From Paenibacillus silvae (GTDB lineage Bacteria; Bacillota; Bacilli; Paenibacillales; Paenibacillaceae): DNA of 64,000 bases. A program made the translations under genes and the position numbers. The notes under the pieces were generated by a model that was not told the DNA's origin, did not search any database, and was given only the letters and a program-made list of their open reading frames with translations. The stretch covers positions 1,289,785-1,353,784 of the forward strand of contig NZ_BMFU01000001.1 in assembly GCF_014639235.1 (NCBI RefSeq). The letters run 5' to 3'. Positions 50,412 to 60,120 of the stretch are shown one piece after another; position 1 is the stretch's first letter, and every line of letters begins with the position of its first letter.

Positions 50412-51642
50412 TCTCCTTCACTCCGAAATACTTAGGCTTCTTGAGCACGTTACCCCGTACAAGCAGGACTAACAGGAAGCGGGAGAAGAAAATATTCGTG
50501 ATAATACTGGTCACAATGTCAAAAATCAGTACGAGTGCAAAACCTTTAACCGCGCCAGTACCAAGGAAGAACATCACAGCCGCTGCAATAATCGTTGTGA
50601 TATTGGAGTCGATAATTGTACGGAAGGAATGTTTACCTCCGGCTTTAACAGACGAAAGGATGGATTTGCCGCTTCGCATCTCTTCCTTGATCCGTTCATA
50701 CGTAATGATATTTGCATCGACCGCCATACCTATACCCAGGATGAAGGCTGCAATACCCGGAAGAGTAAGGACAAATTCACCGAGATAGAAGATCGCAAGC
50801 ACTAACCATGTATGAGTAATCAACGCAAAACTTGCAATGATACCAGGTACGCGGTACAGCCCAATCATAAATACCAGAATGATGACAGAGCCAATCAAAC
50901 CGGCTTTGATCGTTTGATCCAGAGACAATTTACCAAGGGTCGCTCCAACGCTTTGGGAGTACTTCTCGGTAAGTTTCAAAGGCAGTGCACCCAGGTTAAT
51001 AGTATCACGCAGCTGGTTCGCTTCTTCACGGGTATAATTACCCGAGATTTGAGCCGAACCATCCGTCAGCTGCTGTTGAACAGTTGGCGCAGAGAGTAGC
51101 TGATCATCCAGATAAATCGCAAGTGGCTTGCCAATCAGGCGTTTTGTAATTTCAGAAAACTTAGCCTTGTCCTTCACTTTGATGTCAATCATGGGCTGAT
51201 TCAGTTGAGTAAACACAACCTTAGCTGCATTTTCGACAAATTCATTACCGCGAAGCTCAATTTTGGAGTATTCGCCTTCCTTGTCATTCTCTGCTTTACT
51301 TCGGAAGGTCAGAACAGCTGGTTCTTTCATTTTGGCTCTAACCTCGGCCTCATCCGTAACCCCTGCCAGTTTCAACCGAATACGGTTGGTTCCCTCCGTA
51401 GTTACTTCCGGCTCACTGGTTCCGAGCGCATTGGCACGGCTTTCGAGGCTTTTGGCTGTTTGCACCAGAGAGGCTTTGCTGACTTGCTGCCCTGCTTCGA
51501 GCGGCTCTGCTTCATATAAGATCTCGTAGCCTCCTTTTAAATCGAGGCCCAAGCGTATATTTTTGAGCAGCTCCGGGCTTGTACCCACCATAACCCCTGT
51601 GGTGACAAGCACGACCAGAATGAAACTGATAATTCTTTTCAT
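50392..51642 (-). CDS. secD: Protein translocase subunit SecD
   Basis: 416 residues. MKRIISFILVVLVTTG begins helix 1, LGLDLKGGYEILYEA is the conserved D1-type motif, and the P1 domain spans to about residue 230; IAAFILGIGMAVDANIITYERIKEEM is the helix-4 signature with its key Asp. It works with SecF on the outer face. The frame extends to 51717, but ATG at 51642 has AGGAACGG upstream and starts the membrane helix properly. secF follows with a 20-base overlap. Confidence 0.95.
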   Translation of the reverse strand: MKRIISFILVVLVTTGVMVGTSPELLKNIRLGLDLKGGYEILYEAEPLEAGQQVSKASLVQTAKSLESRANALGTSEPEVTTEGTNRIRLKLAGVTDEAEVRAKMKEPAVLTFRSKAENDKEGEYSKIELRGNEFVENAAKVVFTQLNQPMIDIKVKDKAKFSEITKRLIGKPLAIYLDDQLLSAPTVQQQLTDGSAQISGNYTREEANQLRDTINLGALPLKLTEKYSQSVGATLGKLSLDQTIKAGLIGSVIILVFMIGLYRVPGIIASFALITHTWLVLAIFYLGEFVLTLPGIAAFILGIGMAVDANIITYERIKEEMRSGKSILSSVKAGGKHSFRTIIDSNITTIIAAAVMFFLGTGAVKGFALVLIFDIVTSIITNIFFSRFLLVLLVRGNVLKKPKYFGVKESEIRAL

Positions 51643-51714
51643 GCCGTTCCTAGATCCCCTTTCGTTCTCAATATTCCTATTATAGCGATGCCGTAAAAAG
51701 CAGTCAATTTTCAA

Positions 51715-51750
51715 CAAAAAAGATCCCTTTCGTCTAGAAAGAGGACCCCC
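51715..51750 (-). terminator. Terminator overlapping the end of comN
   Basis: Minus strand: GGTCCTCTTTC-tagac-GAAAGGGATC then TTTTTT. The stem starts inside the last codons of comN. It separates comN from secD. Confidence 0.75.
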
Positions 51751-52048
51751 GGTATGCAGACACGGTCATAAAGTTCATAAAGCTTGTTGCTTTCAGTGAC
51801 AATATGTCGTTCACCAGTTGGTGAAGCGGTGGAATGCCCTGTTTTTCGTATTTATGACTGACGCAATTCCAGACATCTTTGCTGGTGACATATTGGTAAC
51901 CGACAAGCCTTAATTCCTCTGCCTTGCTTCGGCAGAGTATCTCTATGGACTCTTCCAACTCCACATCATTCATTTCTTCCAAGTGGGGAGCCTCCCTTCT
52001 TACATCCAAGCCTCTCTGCGGCATCGATATTACATCATTCGACCTCAC
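51734..52048 (-). CDS. comN: Post-transcriptional regulator, ComN family
   Basis: About 104 residues, matching B. subtilis ComN (YrzD) in length and place. The core ELEESIEILCRSKAEELRLVGYQYVT followed by VWNCVSHKYEKQGIPPLHQLVNDILSL is the ComN pattern. In B. subtilis ComN controls comE operon mRNA and polar localisation through DivIVA. The longest frame begins at 52129. GTG at 52048 with AAGGA about 10 bases upstream is my choice; ATG at 52024 lacks a near site. The protein lies between secD and the divergent spoVB, as in B. subtilis. Confidence 0.8.
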   Translation of the reverse strand: MRSNDVISMPQRGLDVRREAPHLEEMNDVELEESIEILCRSKAEELRLVGYQYVTSKDVWNCVSHKYEKQGIPPLHQLVNDILSLKATSFMNFMTVSAYRGSSF

Positions 52049-52223
52049 CCGATCATATTCCTTCTTGCTGGTGATGGTTCTTTTTGTTAATCGTGAGCAA
52101 GTTGTCATGAGATGATAAAACCCCTGCATAGGATGAAATACAACGGCTTTGTCCCATTAATGATGATAAGCTGTATCTTCAATGAGGATAACCTGTACCT
52201 TCAACCGGGAGAGAGGGGTAGTT

Positions 52224-53807
52224 TTGAAGAAACAGACATTTATTCAGGGAGCCATGATCCTGCTCGCGGCAGGTATAATCAACCGCATTCTCGGCTTCAT
52301 TCCGCGTATTGCACTGCCACGGGTCATCGGTGCAGAGGGTGTTGGCATCTATCAGCTGAGCTATCCCTTCTTTATCGTGCTGGTCACGCTGATTACCGGC
52401 GGCATTCCTTTAGCTGTAGCCAAGCTTGTCGCAGAAGCCGAAACGGGTGCTAACCGTTATTCGCCTCAGCGTATTTTGCAGATCAGTCTTAGCTTTACAC
52501 TCACGCTTGGTGTCGTTTTTATGTTTCTATGCATCGTGTTTGCCCCGTGGATCACTCAATATGTACTCACGGACGAACGGGTATACCATACGTTTGTAAG
52601 CATGAGCCCTATGATTGCCATTATAGCGGTTTCGGCAGTCTACCGAGGGTACTTCCAGGGCAAACAAAATATGATGCCTACAGCCGTATCATCCATTGTG
52701 GAAACGATCATTCGTATTATTTGTGTCATCTGGTTTGCATGGCTGCTGCTGCCTCACGGGATTGAACATGCAGCCGCGGGAGCAATGCTGGGCGCTATGG
52801 TTGGTGAACTGGGTGGTATGCTTGTCCTGTTATGGAACTATGCAAGGGCAAGAAAGGAACTGCCTTTATCGAAAAATCGCACGGAGCAGCCCATACAAAA
52901 AGAAACCTCTCAGGGCGGCCTGATCCGGCGACTGCTTGCTATATCCGTTCCCGTTACTGCCGGGCGTCTGGTCGGCTCACTATCCTATCTCGCGGAGACC
53001 ATTGTAACAGCCCAGAGTCTTGCCATTGCCGGAATTGCCAAAGGACTCGCTACTGCTCAATACGGTGCATTACAAGGCATGGTCATACCGCTGCTCTTGC
53101 TGCCTGGGGCATTGACCTCTTCTCTCGCAACCTCTCTGGTCCCTTCTTTGTCAGAAGCTTCTGCACGAGGGGATCGCGCGCTTATTCATAAAAGAATGCA
53201 TCAGGCTCTGCGGCTTGCACTCGTCACCGGTGCACCGTTTTCCGTCTTTATGTATGTGCTTGCCGAACCGATGTGTCTGGTGCTTTACAACGATGCATCG
53301 ATTGGAAGCATGCTGAAGCTGATGGCTCCGTTTGCATTATTTATCTATATTCAAGCTCCGCTCCAGGCTGCATTGCAGGCCCTTGATCGCCCAGGTAAAG
53401 CATTGTTAAATACGTTTATCGGTGCTGTTATCAAAATTTCGTTAATTCTGATGCTGGCTTCACAGCCCGAATACGGTATTTTCGGTGCAGTCATTGCAAT
53501 CTGCATTAATTCTATGGTCGTAACCTTACTACATGCACGCAGTGTTCGCATGCTTTTGAATTTTCGCTTCAAGCTGCTGGATTGGGTCAAAACAGGAGCC
53601 GGCATGTTCATTATGGGTGCAGCGACCTTGCTCGTTTACGAGTACACAGCAGCCATGTTTCCTTTTTGGTTACGCATGATTCTAGCCCCGGCTGTCGGTT
53701 TAATGGTCTATTTACTCATCATGGGTATGACCAAAATGATTGATTTCCATGATTTATCACGTACCCCGATCATTGGTTCATGGTTCAAACGCCGCTCTGG
53801 AAAATAG
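52224..53807 (+). CDS. spoVB: Stage V sporulation protein B (MATE/MOP flippase family)
   Basis: 527 residues, 14 helices, close to B. subtilis SpoVB in length. KKQTFIQGAMILLAAGIINRILGFIPRI is the N-terminal block, then RVIGAEGVGIYQLSYPFFIVLVTL. SpoVB is needed for spore cortex and belongs to the MurJ-type lipid-linked oligosaccharide flippases. The start is TTG at 52224 with GAGAGGGG five bases upstream; an ATG at 52182 lies before the ribosome site. Its stop is two bases from the convergent stop of the DUF421 gene. Confidence 0.95.
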   Translation: MKKQTFIQGAMILLAAGIINRILGFIPRIALPRVIGAEGVGIYQLSYPFFIVLVTLITGGIPLAVAKLVAEAETGANRYSPQRILQISLSFTLTLGVVFMFLCIVFAPWITQYVLTDERVYHTFVSMSPMIAIIAVSAVYRGYFQGKQNMMPTAVSSIVETIIRIICVIWFAWLLLPHGIEHAAAGAMLGAMVGELGGMLVLLWNYARARKELPLSKNRTEQPIQKETSQGGLIRRLLAISVPVTAGRLVGSLSYLAETIVTAQSLAIAGIAKGLATAQYGALQGMVIPLLLLPGALTSSLATSLVPSLSEASARGDRALIHKRMHQALRLALVTGAPFSVFMYVLAEPMCLVLYNDASIGSMLKLMAPFALFIYIQAPLQAALQALDRPGKALLNTFIGAVIKISLILMLASQPEYGIFGAVIAICINSMVVTLLHARSVRMLLNFRFKLLDWVKTGAGMFIMGAATLLVYEYTAAMFPFWLRMILAPAVGLMVYLLIMGMTKMIDFHDLSRTPIIGSWFKRRSGK

Positions 53808-53809
53808 AT

Positions 53810-54559
53810 TCACTTCTTATCTTCACGAGGGCTGATATATATTTTACCGTTATGGTCGATGGAGCATATAAATACATCCTTGAAATCCATAATGCCCTTT
53901 TGTTGAATTTGATTTTTCAACCAGAAGCGTGTTTTCTCGATCATCTCCAGATTTTCATCCTGAACCTTTCCATCCATAATGAGTGGAACTGGCAGCCCTT
54001 CATATTTAATGTTGGGGAAACCTTTTAATTTGACGCTGCCTTTTTTGTCGGTAGATGAATTACCTGAATCCGAACCGGAGGAAGCATTATTACCTGCACT
54101 TTGATCCTTAGGAAATACCGTCAGCTTGCCCGTTGTCTCCAGCAAAGCAAAATCTACATCTTCTATGCTGTCTATGTTTTGTTCCCTTAGCTGCTGCAGC
54201 AGGTCATCTAGATTGTAACGCTGCTTTTTCATTTCATCCCGATGAAGCTTGCCTTTGGAGATGACCACCGTAGGTTTACCGTCAATCATCAGACGAAGCT
54301 TGCGGCTCTTCAATCCGAGGTAAGCCATGCCAATCTGCATTACAATAACGGTCAGCATCGGCGCTATACCATGGGAGAGCGGTTTTTTGATATCTTCTAT
54401 GACAAAAGCAGCCATCTCCGCGAGCATGATCGATACAACCAGATCAAACATCGACAGCTTGCCGATCTCACGTTTACCCATAATACGAATCGCGCAATAA
54501 ACCAGAAAATACATGAGGATCGTTCGGAAGATATGCGGGCCAACATCAGTGAAATTCAT
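53810..54559 (-). CDS. DUF421 membrane protein (YrbG-like)
   Basis: 249 residues. Three N-terminal helices (about residues 10-80), then a soluble YetF/YrbG domain (MIDGKPTVVISKGKLHRDEMKKQRYNL and IEDVDFALLETTGKLTVFPK). It is longer than B. subtilis YrbG (218 aa) because of a low-complexity Ser, Gly and Asn insert near residues 157-175 (NNASSGSDSGNSSTDKKG). Function unknown; YetF-group proteins are found in spore membranes. The ATG at 54559 has GAAGGAGG upstream. Located between spoVB and yrzE, as in B. subtilis. Confidence 0.9.
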   Translation of the reverse strand: MNFTDVGPHIFRTILMYFLVYCAIRIMGKREIGKLSMFDLVVSIMLAEMAAFVIEDIKKPLSHGIAPMLTVIVMQIGMAYLGLKSRKLRLMIDGKPTVVISKGKLHRDEMKKQRYNLDDLLQQLREQNIDSIEDVDFALLETTGKLTVFPKDQSAGNNASSGSDSGNSSTDKKGSVKLKGFPNIKYEGLPVPLIMDGKVQDENLEMIEKTRFWLKNQIQQKGIMDFKDVFICSIDHNGKIYISPREDKK

Positions 54560-54740
54560 AACAGGGACCTCCTTCGAATCTCAGCATTTGGACAGACAGC
54601 GGAAGTGCAATCCCTATTTTGACCTGAACCTGACAGGCTCATGCAGAAATAATCCGTTTATTTAATGGAAATCGGCTCATAAGTACGTAGGCTTGACCAT
54701 ACACTGTATTAATTTCAAACTTGTACAAGGGGGTTGCTTC

Positions 54741-55136
54741 ATGCAATTGATTCGCCGCTTGTTCTCATTTCGGATGTCCAATCCAATTCTGTCTGGCCTC
54801 TGTCATGCTTTTGTCTGGATGTTTATCGGCGCTTTAATTCTTTCCTTCTTCCTGTGGATGAGCGGCATGCGAGAACAGGACCTCTCTACTTATACCTACG
54901 TTGTTCATGGCTTGTCTCTGATCATTGGCGGTTTCATTGCGGGCAAACGGTCGGGCGAGAAAGGATGGTACTACGGGGGGCTTACAGGCATCGTATACGG
55001 ACTTCTCGTGCTGCTCATCGGCTTCCTTGCACTTGATGCCTCCTTCAACTGGAAGGACAGCCTGCAGCTGCTCAGTGCGTTTGTGCTTGCCGCGTTCGGA
55101 GGTATCTTCGGTGTAAACACTCATCGTTCTTCCTGA
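54741..55136 (+). CDS. TIGR04086 family membrane protein (YrzE-like)
   Basis: 131 residues, four predicted helices: LCHAFVWMFIGALILSFFLWM, TYVVHGLSLIIGGFIAGKRSG, GGLTGIVYGLLVLLIGFLAL, LLSAFVLAAFGGIFGV. This is the YrzE pattern, a small membrane protein beside spoVB and yajC in Bacilli with unknown function. The ATG at 54741 has AAGGGGG seven bases upstream; the earlier in-frame start at 54693 lies before it. A terminator follows. Confidence 0.85.
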   Translation: MQLIRRLFSFRMSNPILSGLCHAFVWMFIGALILSFFLWMSGMREQDLSTYTYVVHGLSLIIGGFIAGKRSGEKGWYYGGLTGIVYGLLVLLIGFLALDASFNWKDSLQLLSAFVLAAFGGIFGVNTHRSS

Positions 55137-55142
55137 GAATAC

Positions 55143-55178
55143 AAAAAGAGAACCGGATCTGCTCAGATCCGATTCTCT
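55143..55178. terminator. Terminator between the yrzE-like gene and yajC
   Basis: AGAGAACCGGATC (55147-55159) pairs with GATCCGATTCTCT (55166-55178) with one mismatch, preceded by an A run for use on the minus strand. It serves the converging genes. Confidence 0.8.
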
Positions 55179-55218
55179 GTTCGGGAATATGCCTGGCATA
55201 TTCTCATCATGTATAAAA

Positions 55219-55530
55219 TTATTGAGCCGTTTCGCGGCTTACAGCGCTACTGATGGCGTTGCGGTCAAATGTAAGCTTGGTTACATCGTTAACACGCAAT
55301 ACAACCACATCGTCTGTAATTTCCGCAATTGTACCATGAAGGCCGCCAATCGTTACGATTTTATCGCCCTTTTTCAACTGGCTCAGCATTGCATTACGTT
55401 GTTTTTGCTTTTTGTTCTGTGGACGGATCATCAGGAAGTAGAAAATCGCTACCATCAATACTAAAGGCACGATCAATGAAAAGATTCCACCACCTGCATT
55501 TGTAGCTTGAGCAGTCATTGCTTGAAACAT
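55219..55530 (-). CDS. yajC: Preprotein translocase accessory subunit YajC
   Basis: About 103 residues. One membrane helix (GIFSLIVPLVLMVAIFYFL) followed by MIRPQNKKQKQRNAMLSQLKKGDKIVTIGGLHGTIAEI, the YajC signature. It associates with SecDF. The start is ATG at 55530 with GGGGGAG five bases upstream; a TTG one codon earlier is less likely. It lies after tgt, the standard queA-tgt-yajC order. Confidence 0.95.
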   Translation of the reverse strand: MFQAMTAQATNAGGGIFSLIVPLVLMVAIFYFLMIRPQNKKQKQRNAMLSQLKKGDKIVTIGGLHGTIAEITDDVVVLRVNDVTKLTFDRNAISSAVSRETAQ

Positions 55531-55597
55531 CAAAACTCCCCCTTATCGACTATACGTACAGATATTGCTTGTTACATCGGCTCCGCAAAAACCTCAA

Positions 55598-56734
55598 TCA
55601 GAAACCTTTGTCATTGTCATGCAGACCATATTGATCGAAAAATTCATCCCGGAAATCAAGCAAACGATCTTCCATTATGGCTTTGCGCACATTCCGCATC
55701 AAATTTTGTAGGAAATGAAGATTATGGATCGTTGTAAGACGCAAACCAAATGTTTCATCTGCCTTAATCAGATGACGCAAGTAAGCTCTGGAATAGTTGC
55801 GACAAGTGTAGCAGTCACATTCCGGATCAAGCGGCCCGAAATCCCTTGCAAACTTGGCATTGCGAACGACCAGACGTCCCTGACTTGTCATCGTTGTTCC
55901 GTTACGGGCAATTCGGGTTGGTAGCACACAGTCAAACATGTCCACTCCACGAATTGATCCCTCAATCAATGCATCGGGTGAACCTACCCCCATCAAATAA
56001 CGTGGTTTATTGGCAGGCAGCAAAGGCACTGTATAATCCAATACACCATACATCAAATGTTTCGGTTCTCCAACACTCAGTCCACCAATAGCATACCCCG
56101 GGAAATCCATGGAAGTCAAATCAGCCGCGCTTTGACGGCGAAGATCCTCATGCATGCCTCCCTGTACGATTGCAAACAAGCCTTGATCGTGTGGACGAGC
56201 ATGACTCTCAAGACAACGCTCTGCCCAGCGGCTTGTTCTTTCAAGTGACTTTTTCACGTATTCATATTCAGCCGGGTACGGAGGGCACTCATCAAACGCC
56301 ATCATAATATCCGATCCCAGCGCATTCTGAATTTCCATAGCAACTTCCGGGGAAAGGAACTTTTTGTCTCCGTTCAGATGGGAGCGAAAGTGTACGCCTT
56401 CTTCCGTAATTTTGCGCATCTCACTAAGAGAAAACACTTGGAACCCGCCGCTGTCCGTCAAAATAGGACGGTCCCAGTTCATAAACTTATGCAAACCGCC
56501 AGCCTGACGGATAATTTCATGCCCGGGTCTAAGGAACAGGTGATACGTATTACTTAATATAATCTGAGCATCCATCTCTTTCAGCTCTTCAGGACTCATC
56601 GTTTTTACCGTTGCTTGCGTGCCAACCGGCATGAAGGTTGGTGTCTCAATAACGCCATGAGGGGTATGCACACGTCCCAGACGCGCACCGGATTGTTTAC
56701 ACGTTTTGATATGTTCGTACGTAATTGCTGCCAT
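55598..56734 (-). CDS. tgt: Queuine tRNA-ribosyltransferase (TGT)
   Basis: 378 residues. TPHGVIETPTFMPVGTQATVK begins the barrel; LTDSGGFQVFSLSEMRKI contains the catalytic acid-base Asp, GLSVGEP the PreQ1 pocket, and CVLPTRIARNG precedes the nucleophile region. The zinc site is ECDCYTCRNYSRAYLRHL. It exchanges guanine 34 for preQ1 in tRNAs with GUN anticodons. The tRNA-Asp (GTC) at 63898 is one such substrate. It follows queA by 39 bases. Confidence 0.97.
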   Translation of the reverse strand: MAAITYEHIKTCKQSGARLGRVHTPHGVIETPTFMPVGTQATVKTMSPEELKEMDAQIILSNTYHLFLRPGHEIIRQAGGLHKFMNWDRPILTDSGGFQVFSLSEMRKITEEGVHFRSHLNGDKKFLSPEVAMEIQNALGSDIMMAFDECPPYPAEYEYVKKSLERTSRWAERCLESHARPHDQGLFAIVQGGMHEDLRRQSAADLTSMDFPGYAIGGLSVGEPKHLMYGVLDYTVPLLPANKPRYLMGVGSPDALIEGSIRGVDMFDCVLPTRIARNGTTMTSQGRLVVRNAKFARDFGPLDPECDCYTCRNYSRAYLRHLIKADETFGLRLTTIHNLHFLQNLMRNVRKAIMEDRLLDFRDEFFDQYGLHDNDKGF

Positions 56735-56773
56735 TGGTTATAATCATCCTCTAAAAGTTAATCTAATCTTTTG

Positions 56774-57802
56774 TTAATAAATCAGCATCGCATCGCCAAA
56801 GCTGAAGAAACGGTATCGCTCCTTGATCGCTTCAGCATAAGCATGCATGATGTTTTCACGCCCCGCCAGCGCACTGACCAACATGACCAGTGTTGACTTT
56901 GGCAGATGGAAATTAGTAAGCATCCCGTCAATAACCTTGAAGGAATACCCCGGGTAGATAAAGATGCTCGTCCAGCCGCTGCTCTCCTGCAGCACACCAT
57001 CTTCGAATTTACTTCCCACGGTCTCCAATGTTCTGCAACTGGTTGTACCCACCGCGAATACTTTATTGCCACGTTCTTTGGTTCGGTTAATCAGATCTGC
57101 CGTCTCCTGAGATAAAGAGTAATACTCCTCATGCATCACATGATCCTCAACCACATCAACAGACATCGGTCTGAAGGTGCCTAACCCGACATGCAGTGTT
57201 ATAAAGCCGATATTCACACCTTTGGCGCGAATCTGATCGAGCAGCTCATCGGTAAAATGAAGCCCTGCAGTCGGTGCGGCAGCGGAGCCTTCGTGTTTCG
57301 CGTATACCGTTTGATAACGCTCACGATCATCAAGCGTTTCTTTGATATATGGCGGCAGCGGCATTTCGCCCAGACGATCCAAAATTTCCTGGAAGATGCC
57401 GTTGTACTCAAATGTTAGCGTACGCGCCCCCATTTCACCAACTTCATTAATCACGGCCTTGAGCTCATCACTAAAAACAATGACTGCGCCATGCCTTAGC
57501 TTTTTACCTGGCTTGACCAGTGCCTCCCACTTGTCACCTTCCACATTTTTGAGGAGCAGCACCTCGGCTTTGGCACCTGTATCTTCTTTGGTACCAAACA
57601 GGCGGGCAGGCAATACACGAGTATCATTCAGAATCAGTGTATCTCCCGGCTCCAGCACGTTGAGAATGTGAGGAAAATGGTGATGTGCAACTTCACCCGT
57701 CTCTTTATTCAAAGTAAGCAAACGAGAAGCTGTGCGATCCAGCAATGGTGTCTGTGCAATTAGTTCCTCTGGTAATTCAAAATCATATAAGTCCACATTC
57801 AT
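56774..57802 (-). CDS. queA: S-adenosylmethionine:tRNA ribosyltransferase-isomerase
   Basis: 342 residues, the usual length. VDLYDFELPEELIAQTPLLDR starts the protein; ILNDTRVLPARLFG, AAPTAGLHFTDELLDQI and FHLPKSTLVMLVSALAGREN are the family blocks. It converts preQ1 in tRNA to epoxyqueuosine using the ribosyl part of SAM. The ATG at 57802 has AAGGAA about 10 bases upstream. tgt and yajC follow in the same direction. Confidence 0.97.
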   Translation of the reverse strand: MNVDLYDFELPEELIAQTPLLDRTASRLLTLNKETGEVAHHHFPHILNVLEPGDTLILNDTRVLPARLFGTKEDTGAKAEVLLLKNVEGDKWEALVKPGKKLRHGAVIVFSDELKAVINEVGEMGARTLTFEYNGIFQEILDRLGEMPLPPYIKETLDDRERYQTVYAKHEGSAAAPTAGLHFTDELLDQIRAKGVNIGFITLHVGLGTFRPMSVDVVEDHVMHEEYYSLSQETADLINRTKERGNKVFAVGTTSCRTLETVGSKFEDGVLQESSGWTSIFIYPGYSFKVIDGMLTNFHLPKSTLVMLVSALAGRENIMHAYAEAIKERYRFFSFGDAMLIY

Positions 57803-57923
57803 GTTCTACTCATTCCTTAACACATTCATATTCTTTCATTTCATTATTGAGCTGAATCCACGTGATTTTTTTCAACAAACCAAGATCATACTCTTTCATT
57901 GATTTCGCTAACATCATATCGTT

Positions 57924-60005
57924 TTATTCTTTGACAATCGTCGCATTTTGATAATAGTGTTTCAATATTGTCTGGTAATCATACCCTTCATCAGCCATCC
58001 CCTTGGCTCCCCATTGGGATAATCCGAGCCCATGGCCGTTACCTTGACCGATAAACATAAAAGTCTGCCCCTGTGTTACAGCTCTCGCTTGACCATCTGC
58101 ACTCATCACAACCAAGGCATTGCTCGAAGAGGTTCCAGTGCCTGAGGCCGATAACACAGCAGCACCCTGTGATCCCGTTTTGCTGACTTTATTACCGTCA
58201 GCGCCTAGTACAGTATAACTTCCGGTTCCCGCAATATCAAATAAAGTGCTCGGCAATCCACCTAATGCAGAGCGGTACGTATCCGCATATTTGACCGTCA
58301 ACGGTTGTCCGTTAGCTGTAACTTCAAGGGCTCGCCCGGATGGACCACGCTTGCTCACTTCCAGCGTTGAGATAGAGGAAGGAAGGGCCGTTGTTGTTTT
58401 ACCTTGCAATGTCTTGAGCAGCTGTGCCGAGGTAAATGGTCCCCTTACCCATGCATAATCATTGGATTGAGCCACTTTGGCCAATACTACAACCTCTGTT
58501 CCAGGATTAATTTTGGCTACGGGTTCAACATTGGATTGGATCAGCGGGATAGGTCTTACATTCGTATTTTGAGCCGTTACGGTTACTTTGGAAAGGCCCG
58601 CTTCTGTTTTTGTTGTTAGCTGCCTTACGTTATCCTCACGAATATATCCGCTCACGCCTGAACTCAAAAGAACATGATACCAGGATTGAAGTCCGGCTTG
58701 GGCAGATTGATCCCCCCGGCTTTCCACATTAGTGAAGACCCCTGCGCCGCCATTCCATACCTCGGAAGGATGGGCCGTTTGACCACCCGCATTGGAGGAA
58801 AATACGGCTTCTACAATTTTGCCTCCGCTTTTAACAACTTCTCCGGCAGTGGCATCTACAGCGCTCGTTACTTTGTCGTTCTCTGAAGACATTCCGTTAT
58901 ATGCCTGACTCAGTGTGGTATCTACAACATTGGCAATCTTGAAACGCTCCCCTTGCTGCAGCGCATAAGATCGAGCTGCGACCGCTTGCACTTTCAGTGC
59001 TTCGGCTGGCCAGGAAGAGTAGACCTCGGCACCCACAACCGAATACAAGTACTGTTCCAGTGCTACAACGTTAACCAAAGCCAAATCTCCGTTAACGATG
59101 CTGATCTCCATATCCCCGCGATAGGTTCGTTGTGAGCGCTCCACAACTTTTATGCCGTTGCCTGTTCCTTGCACAAGCACTTTAGCGTCTTTGCCTGCGA
59201 TTGTATAATGCGGAGCAGTTATCAGCTTGTCTGTACTCAATCCCGCATCCTGACGAATAATGAGCCCGCCACTGTCACCTGCAGGAGAAAGGTTAACACC
59301 GGGTGTACTCGTTTCGATACGCTGTTTTAGTGAGGATAACTCTGCTGCAGATGCAGCTTCGCCGACCCAAACTGTATATGCCTGACTTCCATCCAGTTGA
59401 AGCACAGGGTAAGCTGTAAAACCTGCTGACATCAAACTCGCCTGCGCCGCCTCAGCTTCCTGAAGAGAGCTGTAGCTGCCTGCTTGCAAACGTTCGCTGC
59501 CTGTTACAACAGGCTGCTGCCCTGCCAATTGAGTTGCAGCTGTTTTTTCTACTCTTGCCGCAGCTTGTCCTGCCAGTGCTGCCGTTCCATAATTCCCCGT
59601 GTACAGCTGATAAAGTGTTTTACCATTGAAGGATGCTGTGAATAATAACGGTTTATCTGCGGTCGCCTGAAGCAGCTTTGCAGCCGCTGCGGCTGTTTTG
59701 AAATCAGTCGTTTCCAGTACTTTTACGCGAAATCCATCTGCACTGAATCGTGCTTGTCCGGATGGTATCGTCATGTTGGTTCCCCTGTCAGACTGAAGGC
59801 CCCACGATTCACTCGCTTCAAGTGTAATAAGTGGGGTTGTTGATTTATATGTGCTCCCTAAATTGGCAAACAGAGCTACCCTGATCAACTGCGAATCATT
59901 GCCATCAGCATAAGCAGGCAGTTGCAAACATCCTGCTGTCATTAGAGCAGCCGCCAGTACTTTCAATCGACGACTCCACTTTCTCGTACGTATTGCTTTT
60001 CCCAC
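57924..60005 (-). CDS. SpoIID/LytB domain protein, secreted
   Basis: 693 residues. Signal peptide at residues 12-33 (LKVLAAALMTAGCLQLPAYA), two SPOR-like repeats (about 130-240), a SpoIID domain (about 290-460) and a C-terminal SpoIID end (GNGHGLGLSQWGAKGMADEGY). The core shows VVALEQYLYSVVGAEVYSSWPAEALKVQAVAARSYAL and FSSNAGGQTAHPSEVW, the SpoIID signature with the catalytic Glu in GAEV. SpoIID-type enzymes cleave glycan strands without stem peptides. The insert between its halves (about 470-640) has an SH3-like stretch. The start is GTG at 60005 with GAGGAG seven bases upstream. It stands between queA and ruvB, a place not occupied in B. subtilis. Confidence 0.9.
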   Translation of the reverse strand: MGKAIRTRKWSRRLKVLAAALMTAGCLQLPAYADGNDSQLIRVALFANLGSTYKSTTPLITLEASESWGLQSDRGTNMTIPSGQARFSADGFRVKVLETTDFKTAAAAAKLLQATADKPLLFTASFNGKTLYQLYTGNYGTAALAGQAAARVEKTAATQLAGQQPVVTGSERLQAGSYSSLQEAEAAQASLMSAGFTAYPVLQLDGSQAYTVWVGEAASAAELSSLKQRIETSTPGVNLSPAGDSGGLIIRQDAGLSTDKLITAPHYTIAGKDAKVLVQGTGNGIKVVERSQRTYRGDMEISIVNGDLALVNVVALEQYLYSVVGAEVYSSWPAEALKVQAVAARSYALQQGERFKIANVVDTTLSQAYNGMSSENDKVTSAVDATAGEVVKSGGKIVEAVFSSNAGGQTAHPSEVWNGGAGVFTNVESRGDQSAQAGLQSWYHVLLSSGVSGYIREDNVRQLTTKTEAGLSKVTVTAQNTNVRPIPLIQSNVEPVAKINPGTEVVVLAKVAQSNDYAWVRGPFTSAQLLKTLQGKTTTALPSSISTLEVSKRGPSGRALEVTANGQPLTVKYADTYRSALGGLPSTLFDIAGTGSYTVLGADGNKVSKTGSQGAAVLSASGTGTSSSNALVVMSADGQARAVTQGQTFMFIGQGNGHGLGLSQWGAKGMADEGYDYQTILKHYYQNATIVKE

Positions 60006-60120
60006 CTTCAGACTCCTCTCTGTACATGTCTTTCGTTTATATCGGTTTCTTACATCCCATTGTATAACTAGAAATTAGAGCTTTCTACCGATCCACATCT
60101 ACCCACAGATAATCTTATCC

